Both the position numbers and the translations under genes were made by a program. This document shows positions 54,651 to 63,013 of a stretch of 64,000 bases of DNA, piece by piece (the first letter of the stretch is position 1; each line of letters begins with the position of its first letter). The stretch is from Streptomyces puniciscabiei (lineage in GTDB: Bacteria > Actinomycetota > Actinomycetes > Streptomycetales > Streptomycetaceae). The stretch covers positions 62,001 to 126,000 of the forward strand of contig NZ_VFNX01000003.1 in assembly GCF_006715785.1 (NCBI RefSeq). Direction: 5' to 3'. The notes under the pieces are model-generated. The model searched no databases, was not told the origin of the DNA, and worked only from the letters and a program-made list of their open reading frames with translations.

Positions 54651-55358
54651 AGCCACCTGGCTCCGTCGAAGGCCACCGCGGCGATGACACGGCCGCGGTA
54701 CCCGTAGACCGCGACGAACCGCTCGTCGTCGAGCGCCCCCTGGGCGACCACCAGCTTGTCGCCCAGCGAGGGCACACCGACCGACTTGATGTTGACACCG
54801 AACTGGGAGGACCAGAACATCGGCAGCCACAGGTGCGGACGGCGGTCCGGGCCCGCGCAGATCATGTTGTGGGCGGCGATCTCGGCCTGCTCGACCGCGT
54901 TGCCCCAGTGCTCCAGCGCCAGGAACTGGTAGTCGAACAGCGGGTGGGGCTACGGGCGACGTCACCGGCGGCGTAGATGTCGTCGGTGACGATGCCGTTG
55001 ACGTCGAACACCCGGCACCCGGCGTCGCACGCGATCCCCCGGGGACCCGCGGCCACCCCCGAGCCCGCGAGCCACTCCGTGTTCCGCATGGCGCCGAGCG
55101 AGACGACCGCCACGTCCACGTCGATCGCCGAACCGTCGGACAGATGGGCACGCCTGAGCCGCCCCACGTCGTCGCCCTCCAGGGCGGTCACGCTGACGCC
55201 GCAGCGCAGGTCGACCCCGTGCCCCCGCTGCAGCCGCTCCTCGACCGCGCCGATCACCCCGCCGAGTGCGCCCACCAGCGGTGCCGGGCCGCGTTCGGCG
55301 ACCGTGACCTGAAGGCCCCGTTCCCGGCAGGCGGAGGCGACCCGGTGGTCGACATGCC
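54617..55358 (-). pseudogene. Ferredoxin reductase remnant, truncated and frameshifted
   Basis: FAD-dependent ferredoxin-NAD(P)H reductase, of the kind that serves P450s. The NAD-binding half reads RVASACRERGLQVTVAERGP, VGALGGVIGAVEERL, and VVSLGAMRNTEWLAGSG; the second FAD motif is GIVTDDIYAAGDVARSP. There the frame breaks. One base fewer in the G-run at 54946-54949 (minus-strand C-run) shifts the continuation HPLFDYQFLALEHW, which then reads on to DGARWLG before it runs into the P450 remnant. The N-terminal FAD domain is absent upstream of about 55358. Dead gene. Confidence 0.82.
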
Positions 55359-55594
55359 TCTTTCAGGAGGGGCCTCTGCGCAGGGCGCTCGCAAGGCGAA
55401 GGCTGCCCAGCAGGCCGATGCGCACCCGACCGGTCAACCGCAAGGTCTTGGGGGCCGGTAGACCTGCAATCTGAGTCGGGCGGTCCGCGGGAACTCAGGA
55501 CAGGCGCCGAACGATGCGTGTCGTGACAAACAGGCCGCTACCGAAGACGGGCTGACGGTGGATCCGTAAGTGAGAGAGAGGTGGGAGAACATGC

Positions 55595-55990
55595 TCAGCG
55601 CGTGAGCACGCACCCAGCCGCGACGCCGAGCCAGAGAATGGCTCCGAAGAACAGGCCGACGATCGGATACAGGCGGTACTTCCGGGTGAATACCCTTGCG
55701 CTTTTCGGCCTTTCGGGCAGGTAGGCGACCGGTACATGGGTTCCGAGGGCCAGCCCCGTCCCCGTCGTGGCGGGCCGGAACCTGACGGGTCGGCCCTGCC
55801 GGTCGGTGAACTCGATGACGGGTTTCGAATAGTCGTCCCCCGGCTCATGCTCCTGGGCCACCACCACTCCCTCGGCGTGCAGCCCGTAGCGGCTCAGCCG
55901 CATCTGCAGCCGTGTCTCCCGGGCGCCGGCCCACAGACTCACCAGGCCCGCCAATACGGCGAGCCCGATACCGATCGTCTCACCCGTCAT
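55595..55990 (-). CDS. DUF3592-type small membrane protein
   Basis: Protein of 131 aa with two hydrophobic segments (about 3-22, GETIGIGLAVLAGLVSLWAG, and 108-128, LYPIVGLFFGAILWLGVAAG) around a beta-rich domain. The middle contains GVVVAQEHEPGD, PVIEFTDRQGRPVRFRP and VPVAYLPERPKSARVF. That pattern is characteristic of the DUF3592 family, of unknown function. ATG 55990 follows GGGGA. A longer frame to 56089 lacks a ribosome site. Neighbours are decayed, so context gives no clue. Confidence 0.8.
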   Translation of the reverse strand: MTGETIGIGLAVLAGLVSLWAGARETRLQMRLSRYGLHAEGVVVAQEHEPGDDYSKPVIEFTDRQGRPVRFRPATTGTGLALGTHVPVAYLPERPKSARVFTRKYRLYPIVGLFFGAILWLGVAAGCVLTR

Positions 55991-56405
55991 CGGTCCCCTG
56001 CTCTCCCTCGCACAGCACCCGCCCGGCACGGGCCGCGCATCGGGAGGACGCGGCACGCAGCCCGATGGTTCACGAGGATGCGCGGGCACACCGGCTCCTC
56101 GGGCTTACGTGGTCGTGGCGAGAGGCCACGAAGGGCCGGTAGCCGCCTTCGCCGTCCGGTACGCGACTGCCGCCCCTGATCAGCCTTCGTAGAGGCGAGC
56201 CAGTCAACTGAGTCATTGCAGCCAACTGACCAGGCACGACAAGCTCGCTGACCCATCGGCCACCCCCTAGCCCGCATCGAATGCAGTGCAGGACGGCGTT
56301 CGCCTGCCGGTCGCCGCCATGGTTGAGCCGGCGCGAGCTCCGCCGGCCCTCGGAGTTCAGCCGCTCAGGACCAGCAGCGGCTTGGACCTCTCCAGTCGGT
56401 GGTCG
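55991..56405. other. Intergenic stretch, no supported gene
   Basis: About 410 bp of ordinary sequence between the DUF3592 gene and the frameshifted gene. There are short frames in all phases, no ribosome sites and no hairpin that stands out. It probably holds the DUF3592 promoter near its left end. Confidence 0.45.
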
Positions 56406-56860
56406 TCAGCCATGCTGCCGGGGGTACGAGGCGATCGTGACCGGCACAGGGTTCGGCACTGCGGTGTCGGGGCGCAGGGTGAGGCCGCTGTGCAGGAACT
56501 CCTCGATGTCGGCTGGCCCGAGTCCGAGGGTGCGGGCGTTCCTTCGTCGTCCTGGGCGAAGGCGAGCAAGACCTTGCGGCCGGCAGGGTCGGCTGCTACT
56601 TGTTGCGGGGCGTTCCCCACGGCCGGGAGCGAGCCGGGCGCGATACCCAGGGTGTATCGGACGTCTGCACGGTCGGGATCGGTCACCGCGTCCTTCCAGC
56701 GACGAGACGGAAAGCGGCGCGGACATCCAGCGTTCGACGCACACGACGGATCGCCGACCTCACCGTTCGCAGCGACTCCCCCGGCCTTGGCGCTGACCGG
56801 CTTGGTCGGGTCGGCGGCGAAGGTGAGGCCAGCAGGGTCCTGCGTCTGGCCTCTGTGGGG
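56406..56860 (-). pseudogene. Frameshifted gene of unknown function
   Basis: Two minus-strand frames join into one protein-like text. The first (56860 to about 56540) reads DPAGLTFAADPTKPVSAKAG, then TDPDRADVRYTLGIAPGSL and RKVLLAFAQDDEG. The second (about 56540 to the TGA at 56406) reads NARTLGLGPADIEEFLHSG and ends PVTIASYPRQHG. The change of frame at GACGAAGGAACG costs or adds one base. The upstream end is closed by a TGA at 56861, so the N-terminus is also missing. No family is recognised. Confidence 0.55.
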
Positions 56861-56916
56861 TCATCGCACTCGCCGAGAAGGGTGCTGATTCTGCGACGAG
56901 GCAGCCGCTGGCGCTG

Positions 56917-57753
56917 TCAGCGAGGGAACTCCGCCACGGCCTTGCCGAGGTCGCGTTCGAGATCACCAGGCGTCTGGAGGCCCCGGTTCGCGAGGTAGTC
57001 CAGGCGCTCGCGGGATTCGGGCAGTGCGACCAGGCTGAGGAACGTGGCCGAGTCGGAGCGGACATTCGCTGGGTGTGGCAGCGTGAGGTCGTTGATCGCG
57101 CGTTTGGCGGCCTTGACCCCCGCGGGTGGGAATCCGGCGATGCGCTTGGCCAGGCGCTCGACGAAGCCGTCCAGTTCGGCGTCGGGCAGGGCGCGGTTGA
57201 TCCAGCCGTAGCGCTCGGCGAGGTCGGCGTCGAAGTCGTCGGCGCCGGTGATGGCCTCGATGGCACGCGTTCTGCCCAGCCGCCGGGTCAGGTGCTGGAT
57301 TCCGCCGGCGCCGGGCAGGGCGCCGGTGCCCGACTCGAACTGCCCGAAGACCGCGTTCTCGCGCGCGGCGAAGATCATGTCGCAGGCCAGGGCGAGTTCG
57401 TTGCCACCGCCGCGGGCCCTGCCGCGCACCTTGGCGATGGTGATCACCGGGACGTGCGCCAGTTTGTACAGGAACATGCCGAGCGAGGCGTCACCGGGAC
57501 CGCCGGCCTTGGCGGCCTCTGCGGTGTACTGCGGGATCGCCGTGAGGTCCACGTGCGCCGAGAAGAATTCGGGCGAGGCGCTGTCGATGACGACGACCCG
57601 CACGTCACCCGGGTCGGTGTGCAGTGTCTCGACGAGCGAGACGAGGTCACGGACGAGGTCGACACTGATGAGGTTCAGGGGGCCGGCATCGAGGGTGGCG
57701 AACAGGACACCGTCCTCCTGACGGGTCCGAATCGACGAGTAGGCAAAGCTCAT
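56917..57753 (-). CDS. Enoyl-CoA hydratase/isomerase family protein
   Basis: Crotonase-fold enzyme of 278 aa. The oxyanion-hole and CoA-binding block is VRGRARGGGNELALACDMIFA; the first oxyanion part lies in FFSAHVDLTAIPQY. The second family region is GTGALPGAGGIQHLTRRLG. The position where the second catalytic Glu of true hydratases occurs is altered, so isomerase, hydrolase or other crotonase chemistry is possible. ATG 57753 follows AAGGAAA; the reading frame further upstream is unlikely. No other beta-oxidation genes are near. Confidence 0.87.
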   Translation of the reverse strand: MSFAYSSIRTRQEDGVLFATLDAGPLNLISVDLVRDLVSLVETLHTDPGDVRVVVIDSASPEFFSAHVDLTAIPQYTAEAAKAGGPGDASLGMFLYKLAHVPVITIAKVRGRARGGGNELALACDMIFAARENAVFGQFESGTGALPGAGGIQHLTRRLGRTRAIEAITGADDFDADLAERYGWINRALPDAELDGFVERLAKRIAGFPPAGVKAAKRAINDLTLPHPANVRSDSATFLSLVALPESRERLDYLANRGLQTPGDLERDLGKAVAEFPR

Positions 57754-58121
57754 GATCTTTCCTTGGGGTGGGGGTGAGGGGTGAGGAAGAGAGCCGGGAA
57801 AGGGCGGAGGTTCTACCGGAACCACTCCAGGGCCGCAGAGCGCCGGGCCTCGTCCGGAAGTCGGTCAGCTCCCACGGCAACGTCACCGCTGGAGTCGGAT
57901 TCGGGCCTTCGCTGCGCAGGAGGCCCGCTGGGGCGCTGCTGCGGCCGAGGGCGCTCGGTGCCTCGGTGAGTTCGTGGCCATCTGCTGGGCGATGCGGTTC
58001 TGCGGCGGACTGCTCACCACCGGCGTGGCGAGGCTGTCGTTGCTGAGACAGCACAGAGGGAGCATGGTTCTTCCTCGGATCGCTTGAGGCACGCCGGGGA
58101 AGGGGTGCGTGCGTTCGCCTG
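57754..58121. other. Intergenic stretch, no supported gene
   Basis: About 370 bp between the alpha/beta hydrolase stop and the enoyl-CoA hydratase start, both on the minus strand. Short frames exist on both strands without ribosome sites. A palindrome TCGCCTG-T-CAGGCGA (58115-58129) straddles the hydrolase stop codon and could be part of its terminator. Confidence 0.45.
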
Positions 58122-59015
58122 TCAGGCGAGGTGCTCGCGGAACCAGGTGCGGGCGGCGCCGCTCGCCCGGTCGAACTGGCTGGTGTACGGGTCGAAGTGG
58201 CCGCCCGGGATGAGCTGCAGCCGCTTGGGCTCAAGGGCACGTTCGTAGGCGGCGAGTGCCAGGTCGGTCACGGTGACCGCGTCGCCCAGGGCGACCACCA
58301 TGAGCAGCGGCGTGGGCGAGACCCGTGTGATCCAGATTCCGGGCTCGTACATGCGCGCCGCGCGGGTTGAACGGACCGTGACCTTGTTCTCCCATGCGCC
58401 GTCCGGTGTGGGCTGCAGGTAGAAGTCGATGGCCTCTTGTGATCGGTAGGAGGCGGGCACCGCCGGATCGCTGCTGACGATGGCCACGGTACGCGGATCC
58501 TCTCCGCGGAACCGGGCACGCTCGTCCTCTGAGAAGGACTTCTCGAGGCTCGGCACGGCGTCCGGTGCTACGCGGCGCAGGCCCTGCTCGTACCCGCTGA
58601 TGGTCGGCACCTGGGAGACGACGGCGCGCAGCCGGCGGTCGGTCGCGCCCAATACGACCGCGTGCCCGCCGGCATAGCTGCTCCCCCACAGGCCGATGCG
58701 GTCGGCATCGACCTCTGGCCGGCTCTCCAGGTAGGAGATGGCCCGCCGCCAGTCGGCGATCTGCTGCCAGGGGTCGACGTCCTGCCGTGGCTCGCCTTCG
58801 CTGGCCCCGAAGGTGCGGTGGTCGTGCACCAGGACGACGAATCCGTCCTCGGCGAAGGCTCGCGCGAAGGGCTCCAGACCGTGCTCCTTCACTCCCGCAT
58901 AGCCGTGGGCCATGGTGATCGCCGGATGAGGCCCCGGCCCGTCCGGCAGGAACAGCCATCCGCGGAGCGTGACCGCGCCGTCGGCTTCGAACTCGACATC
59001 CTTGCGTTCGATCAT
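58122..59015 (-). CDS. Alpha/beta hydrolase (dienelactone-hydrolase/acyl-peptidase-like)
   Basis: Soluble serine hydrolase of 297 aa. Features in order are the N-terminal sheet with LRGWLFLPDGPGPHPA, the oxyanion strand ITMAHGYAGVKEHGL, the nucleophile elbow GLWGSSYAGGHA with Ser, an acidic residue after PTPLLMVVALGD, and the late His in IPGGHFDPY. It resembles the UPF0255/YcjY-like hydrolases. It lies 98 bp downstream of the HxlR regulator gene and probably shares control with it. Substrate unknown, likely an ester or lactone. Confidence 0.87.
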   Translation of the reverse strand: MIERKDVEFEADGAVTLRGWLFLPDGPGPHPAITMAHGYAGVKEHGLEPFARAFAEDGFVVLVHDHRTFGASEGEPRQDVDPWQQIADWRRAISYLESRPEVDADRIGLWGSSYAGGHAVVLGATDRRLRAVVSQVPTISGYEQGLRRVAPDAVPSLEKSFSEDERARFRGEDPRTVAIVSSDPAVPASYRSQEAIDFYLQPTPDGAWENKVTVRSTRAARMYEPGIWITRVSPTPLLMVVALGDAVTVTDLALAAYERALEPKRLQLIPGGHFDPYTSQFDRASGAARTWFREHLA

Positions 59016-59113
59016 GAAAACCTCTCAGGGAAGCAGGATGCAGTCCTGCTGGAACGGTCAGCCTCCATGACGCCGCGCAGTGCCGCGGAAGGCCGGGATC
59101 GGGGGTGACTGTG

Positions 59114-59581
59114 TCAGGTGGACAGTCGGACGGCGCCGGGGCCCAGGACCGGCTCCACATCGGAACCGGCGACCTCGTGGCCGCACGAGCAGCGCAGCTC
59201 GACGTGGACTTGGCCGCCGCAGCCGGAATGGCGCAGCACCACCGGCGCGGCCGCAGGGTCACCGAGGTGGGTGTCGCCGTACTGGAGCAGCGCGGCCAGA
59301 ACCCATTGCAGGTCGTGGGCGCGCGCAGTGAGGTGATACTCATGGCGCGAGCGCTGCCCGGCCTCCTGGTAGCTCCGGCGTTCCAGCAGGCCGGCGTCGA
59401 CCAGTTGCCGGAGGCGCTCCGTGAGGGCCCTGCGGGAGATCCCGAGGTGCTCGGCTATCTCGTCGAATCGGTGCAGTCCCGCGAAGACCTCGCGCAGGAT
59501 GAGCAGGGTCCATCGCTCGCCGACCAGGCTCAGTGTGGCGGCGACGCTGCAGTTGCCCAGATCAAGTTCTCGCCACTCCAT
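59114..59581 (-). CDS. HxlR-family winged-helix regulator
   Basis: MarR-like regulator of 155 aa. The family signature NCSVAATLSLVGERWTLLILRE begins at residue 10. The recognition helix is in HLGISRRALTERLRQLVDAG, and LLERRSYQEAGQRSRHEYHLT forms the wing. A C-terminal extension (about 110-155) has CGGQVHVELRCSCGHE, a possible metal- or thiol-sensing cysteine set. HxlR proteins often sense quinones, aldehydes or other electrophiles through Cys. It is divergent from the tautomerase/DJ-1 pair, with an inverted repeat at 59600-59618 between them. Confidence 0.9.
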   Translation of the reverse strand: MEWRELDLGNCSVAATLSLVGERWTLLILREVFAGLHRFDEIAEHLGISRRALTERLRQLVDAGLLERRSYQEAGQRSRHEYHLTARAHDLQWVLAALLQYGDTHLGDPAAAPVVLRHSGCGGQVHVELRCSCGHEVAGSDVEPVLGPGAVRLST

Positions 59582-59599
59582 GACGCCAGGGTACCCCTT

Positions 59600-59618
59600 G
59601 AGTTCCGGTTTGGAACTC
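59600..59618. promoter_or_regulatory. Inverted repeat, candidate HxlR operator
   Basis: GAGTTCC (59600-59606) and GGAACTC (59612-59618) with a 5-bp spacer, 19 bp upstream of the regulator's ATG and in the divergent region with the tautomerase gene. A TTGACG follows at 59623 on the plus strand and could be a -35 element. Confidence 0.55.
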
Positions 59619-59838
59619 AGCCTTGACGCCTCCTGGGTTCCAGATGGAGACTTAGACGGTCGGCTGGCCCACGGATCGCTTTCATCCGGTGGTCGGAAGC
59701 CTGATCAGCTCCGCTTCGGCTGTGCGGGGAGCGCGAGCAGTCTCTCCGCCCGCGTCCTCCCGCCGCCTCCACCGCGACCGGAGCCGATCAATCCCCCCGG
59801 CTGCACAAGCCGACACTGCAACTCCCGAGGAGCAGCTC

Positions 59839-60240
59839 ATGCCCGTCTTCAATGCCCACATTCCCGCCAACCGCTTCTCCTCGGCGCAGAAGCGCGTTCT
59901 CGCCGACGCGCTGAACCAGTCACTGGTCCAGGCCCTCGGAATTCCTGAGGGTGACCGGTTCATCATGATCAGTGAGCACGGCGAGAACGAACTCTTCCTG
60001 GACCCGACGTTCATGGGCATGCAGCGCAGCAGCGACGCCATGATCATCACGCTTCAGCTCGGGGCCCACCGGCCTCTGGAGGACAAGCGGGCCGTGGCGG
60101 CGGCCATCAACAAGCTGGTGGTGGAGGCACTCGGCGTCTCGCCCGACGACATCTTCATCGCGTTGATTCCGGTCCCGAACGAGAACTTCTCCTTCGGCCG
60201 GGGTGAACTCCACCTTGCCGACGGCGCCCCACGCTGGTGA
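59839..60240 (+). CDS. Tautomerase-family protein (4-oxalocrotonate tautomerase superfamily)
   Basis: Protein of 133 aa starting MPVFNAHIP: after Met removal the N-terminal Pro is the catalytic base of the superfamily. The length and the two beta-alpha-beta-like halves (VLADALNQSLVQALGIPEGD and AVAAAINKLVVEALGVSPDD) match the ~130-residue fused group such as MSAD/Pput-type tautomerases. ATG 59839 follows GAGGAG. First gene of the plus-strand pair, followed by the DJ-1/PfpI gene at 113 bp. Probably controlled by the divergent HxlR regulator. Substrate unknown. Confidence 0.87.
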   Translation: MPVFNAHIPANRFSSAQKRVLADALNQSLVQALGIPEGDRFIMISEHGENELFLDPTFMGMQRSSDAMIITLQLGAHRPLEDKRAVAAAINKLVVEALGVSPDDIFIALIPVPNENFSFGRGELHLADGAPRW

Positions 60241-60353
60241 ACCAGGGCCGTGTGGTGAGGTTGCCGCAGGGGCCAGCCGCCGACCGGGCTCTCGACCCGG
60301 ACCGGCACGCCAGGGAAGAGGACAGATCCGATGCCATGCTTGAAGGAGATGTG

Positions 60354-60962
60354 ATGCAGGTAGCCGTGGTCACCTTCGACGGGTTCAACGAACTCGACAG
60401 CTTCATCGCATCCGCGCTGATCAACCGATGCCGCAAGGATGGCCTGGAAGCCTTCATCACCACGCCGACGCCGGTGGTCACGTCGATGAACGGCGTCGAG
60501 GTGAGGGGGCAGCGCCCCATGGAGTTCGTGACCGACGCCGACGTCGTGCTGATCGGCAGCGGCGTGAAGGCGCGAGACGTGGTCGCCGACGACCAGCTGA
60601 TCTCCCGGCTGCCACTCGACTCTTCGCGACAACTGATCGGTGCGCAATGCTCCGGCGCGCTGGTGCTCGCCCGGCTCGGACTGCTGGACGGCATGCCCGC
60701 CTGCACGGACATGAAGAGCCGGCCCTTTGTCGAAGCCTGCGACATCACCGTGCTTGACGCGCCGTTCCACGCCGAGGGAAACATCGCCACGGCAGGAGGC
60801 TGCCTGGCGTCCCAGTACCTCGCCACCTGGGTGATCACCCGCATGCTCGGAGAGGACGCCGCGCGCGACGTCATCGGCTACGTTGCCCCGGTCGGCGAAA
60901 ATCAGGAGACCGTCGAGCGCGCCATGCGCGCCGTCCACACAGGCGCGGTCGCGCTGCACTGA
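60354..60962 (+). CDS. DJ-1/PfpI-family protein
   Basis: Class-I glutamine-amidotransferase-like fold (202 aa). It opens QVAVVTFDGFNELDSF, and the nucleophile elbow IGAQCSGALVLARLGL carries the reactive Cys. AGGCLASQYLATWVITRMLG is the family's C-terminal helix block. Such proteins are glyoxalases/deglycases, isonitrile hydratases or redox sensors. ATG 60354 follows GAAGGAG at good spacing; the open frame upstream of it has no ribosome site. It pairs with the upstream tautomerase and divergent HxlR gene, consistent with handling reactive carbonyls. Confidence 0.88.
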   Translation: MQVAVVTFDGFNELDSFIASALINRCRKDGLEAFITTPTPVVTSMNGVEVRGQRPMEFVTDADVVLIGSGVKARDVVADDQLISRLPLDSSRQLIGAQCSGALVLARLGLLDGMPACTDMKSRPFVEACDITVLDAPFHAEGNIATAGGCLASQYLATWVITRMLGEDAARDVIGYVAPVGENQETVERAMRAVHTGAVALH

Positions 60963-61131
60963 CGCCCGCGATCAGTCTCGGCACGATGAACATCCATCCT
61001 CTTGAAGCCGTCTGGTCACGGCCTGAGATGTGGGTGGCGGTCGTTGGTCACGGACGGTTGCCGGGGTTCAAGCTTTCGTGTGCCGCTTCGGCGATCAAGG
61101 GCGGATGGATGCCGCGCCTCAGGAGACCGAC

Positions 61132-61851
61132 ATGAACGAACTGCTCACCGAGGCGATCGAAGCCCACGGCGGGACCACACGCTGGCGCCGGCTGACTCAG
61201 GCGCGAGCCACCCTGGTCAGCGGCGGTCATCTGTTCGCCGTGAAAGGCTTGCCGCAGGATCCCGCGCCCCGCGAGATGACCGTTCTCCTCCACGAGGAGC
61301 ACGCCTCGGTCAGACCCTTCGGCGCCCCCGACCAGAAGACCGACTTCACACCCGGACGTGTGAGCATCGACAAGCTCGACGGGCGGGTGGTGGCCCAACG
61401 CCAGGACCCACGGTCGTCCTTCGGCGGCCACACTCTGGAGACCCCCTGGGACGCACTGGACCGCGCCTACTTCAACGGCTACGCCCTGTGGACCTACCTC
61501 ACCACACCGTTCCTGCTCGCCATGCCCGGATTCACGGTCACCGAGATCGATCCGTGGCGGGAAGGTGACGAACTCTGGCAAGGACTGCGCGCCACCTTCC
61601 CACCCGGCATCGCCAGCCACAGCACCCACCAGGACTTCTACTTCGGCCCCGACCGGCTGCTGCGCCGACACGACTATCACGTCGACGTGGCAGGTGGGTT
61701 CGCCGCCGCGCAGTACGTCTACGACTGCGTGGAAGCGGACGGCATCGTGCTGCCCACCAAGCGCCGGGCCTACCGCCGCGACGCCGATGGCCACCCGATC
61801 CTCGATCAGGTCATGGTCTCGATCGACCTCAGTGACGTCCGCTTCAGCTGA
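61132..61851 (+). CDS. Hypothetical protein, 239 aa
   Basis: I do not recognise the family with certainty. The protein is soluble, without signal peptide or membrane segment. It starts MNELLTEAIEAHGG, has long beta-rich stretches such as TVLLHEEHASVRPFGAPDQ and ALDRAYFNGYALWTYLTTPF, and ends VMVSIDLSDVRFS. The beta pattern could suit an outer-barrel or lipid-handling fold, but this is only an impression. ATG 61132 follows AGGAG. It lies 169 bp after the DJ-1-like gene on the same strand and may belong to the same regulon. Confidence 0.75.
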   Translation: MNELLTEAIEAHGGTTRWRRLTQARATLVSGGHLFAVKGLPQDPAPREMTVLLHEEHASVRPFGAPDQKTDFTPGRVSIDKLDGRVVAQRQDPRSSFGGHTLETPWDALDRAYFNGYALWTYLTTPFLLAMPGFTVTEIDPWREGDELWQGLRATFPPGIASHSTHQDFYFGPDRLLRRHDYHVDVAGGFAAAQYVYDCVEADGIVLPTKRRAYRRDADGHPILDQVMVSIDLSDVRFS

Positions 61852-62244
61852 CAGCAAGGCGCCGCCGGCGGCGGTACAACAGCGTCTGCGGAGAGCTGTG
61901 GATCAGATGCTCCCCCGTACCCCCGCCGCAGGCAGCCGCTTCCCCAGAACCCATCTTTGTACCTCTGATGATCTCGTTCTTGCGCCTCGTTGGACGGCCT
62001 GGTGCGCTTCGCGCCTTCCAGGCAGTGGAGTCCCAGCGGTATGGCAGGGGGCTTCGCGGAGAGCTTTCCAGTTCGCCAGGCGCCGTGGTGGCACGCCTTT
62101 CGGGCGGGGGATGGCGGGCGGATTCTGCCCAGATCACTCTGGCGGGTGGATTGATCCCACGAACGGCCCTATCGGTGCTTGCTCCGGACTGATGCCAGCA
62201 CCATGTGCATGGTCCGGCCCGCACCACCGCCGAAGGGATCCCCC
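61852..62244. other. Intergenic stretch, no supported gene
   Basis: About 390 bp between the 239-aa hypothetical gene and the small secreted protein gene. A few open frames (for example plus 61968-62192) lack ribosome sites and recognisable sequence. It is probably promoter plus relic DNA. Confidence 0.45.
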
Positions 62245-62595
62245 GTGCGTCTGCGCCCCGCACTGCTCGCCCTCGCGAGCGCCTTCACCCTGGCCTTCTC
62301 GGTCTCCACATCCGCGCACGCAGCGACCGAGACCGGGGTCGCGTTCTCCTACCACGACAGGGACGGCGACCATAGCGGACATCTCGAAGGGCAAGTGGAT
62401 AACTGCATCGACATCCCCGAACTCCAAGCAAGCGAAACCAACTACGCGTTTGCGCCGCAGAACACCAGCGCCAATGCCTATGTCGATGTCTACGAGGATC
62501 TCGAGTGCAAGGGCACCAAGACCACCCTCCGCCCCGATCAGTCGAGGGACAAATCGCTGCAGTTCCGGTCGGTGATCTTCCGGCCCATGGGGTGA
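62245..62595 (+). CDS. Small secreted protein of unknown function
   Basis: Exported protein (116 aa). The signal peptide is at about 1-29 (RLRPALLALASAFTLAF, cleavage near AHAAT). The mature part is acidic and carries two cysteines, in DNCIDI and LECKGT, that could pair. The pattern around ANAYVDVYEDLECKGTKTTL resembles small beta/gamma-crystallin-like or peptidase-inhibitor folds, but I cannot assign it. GTG 62245 follows GAAGGGA. Single gene. Confidence 0.68.
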   Translation: MRLRPALLALASAFTLAFSVSTSAHAATETGVAFSYHDRDGDHSGHLEGQVDNCIDIPELQASETNYAFAPQNTSANAYVDVYEDLECKGTKTTLRPDQSRDKSLQFRSVIFRPMG

Positions 62596-63013
62596 GGTTT
62601 CCTGACCGCGGCTCGGGCCTGGCGGTATTGGGTCCGCGGACCCGACCTCAACCAGATGATCGACCACCTCAAGACCACCGACAAGCCCCGGAAATCTCAC
62701 GCCGGCAGTGGGCCGAGCAAGGGTTCCCCCGCCGTGGGATGTCGGGGACGGCTTGGGCCAGTCGGCGAACGTGCCGGCATAGGCCAGGTCGGCCCAGACG
62801 ATGGGGATCTCGGGGTGCATCAGCCGCTGACGAAATGCCGACTTACCTGACGGCATGTCAGGGCCCCCGGGTGCATAGGCGAGTCACTTCCCGGGAGCGC
62901 CTGACGAGGCACTGCGTGGGAGCCGATCTCAGCCTGCATGAACCTGTCCGCGGCCGCCCCCAGGGTGACCGGATACAGTGCGCGAGACGGCAGCCCGGTC
63001 AGGGAGGGGAAGC
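62596..63013. other. Intergenic stretch with transposase scrap
   Basis: About 420 bp between the small secreted gene and the phosphoesterase gene. The only recognisable content is the transposase fragment annotated at about 62750-62856 and the ribosome site AGGGAGGGGAAGC before the last gene. No terminal inverted repeats were found. Confidence 0.5.
62750..62856 (-). pseudogene. IS5-like transposase fragment
   Basis: The minus strand reads RLMHPEIPIVWADLAYAGTF then ADW, the block of IS5-type DDE transposases around a catalytic Asp (typically VWADSAYAG). Only about 35 codons match; both ends then leave the family sequence. It is a decayed insertion-sequence remnant. Confidence 0.65.

Noticed and set aside
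62134..62856. 240-aa minus-strand gene opposite the small secreted protein
   Set aside because: Only its first ~35 codons show transposase sequence; the rest is antisense background.
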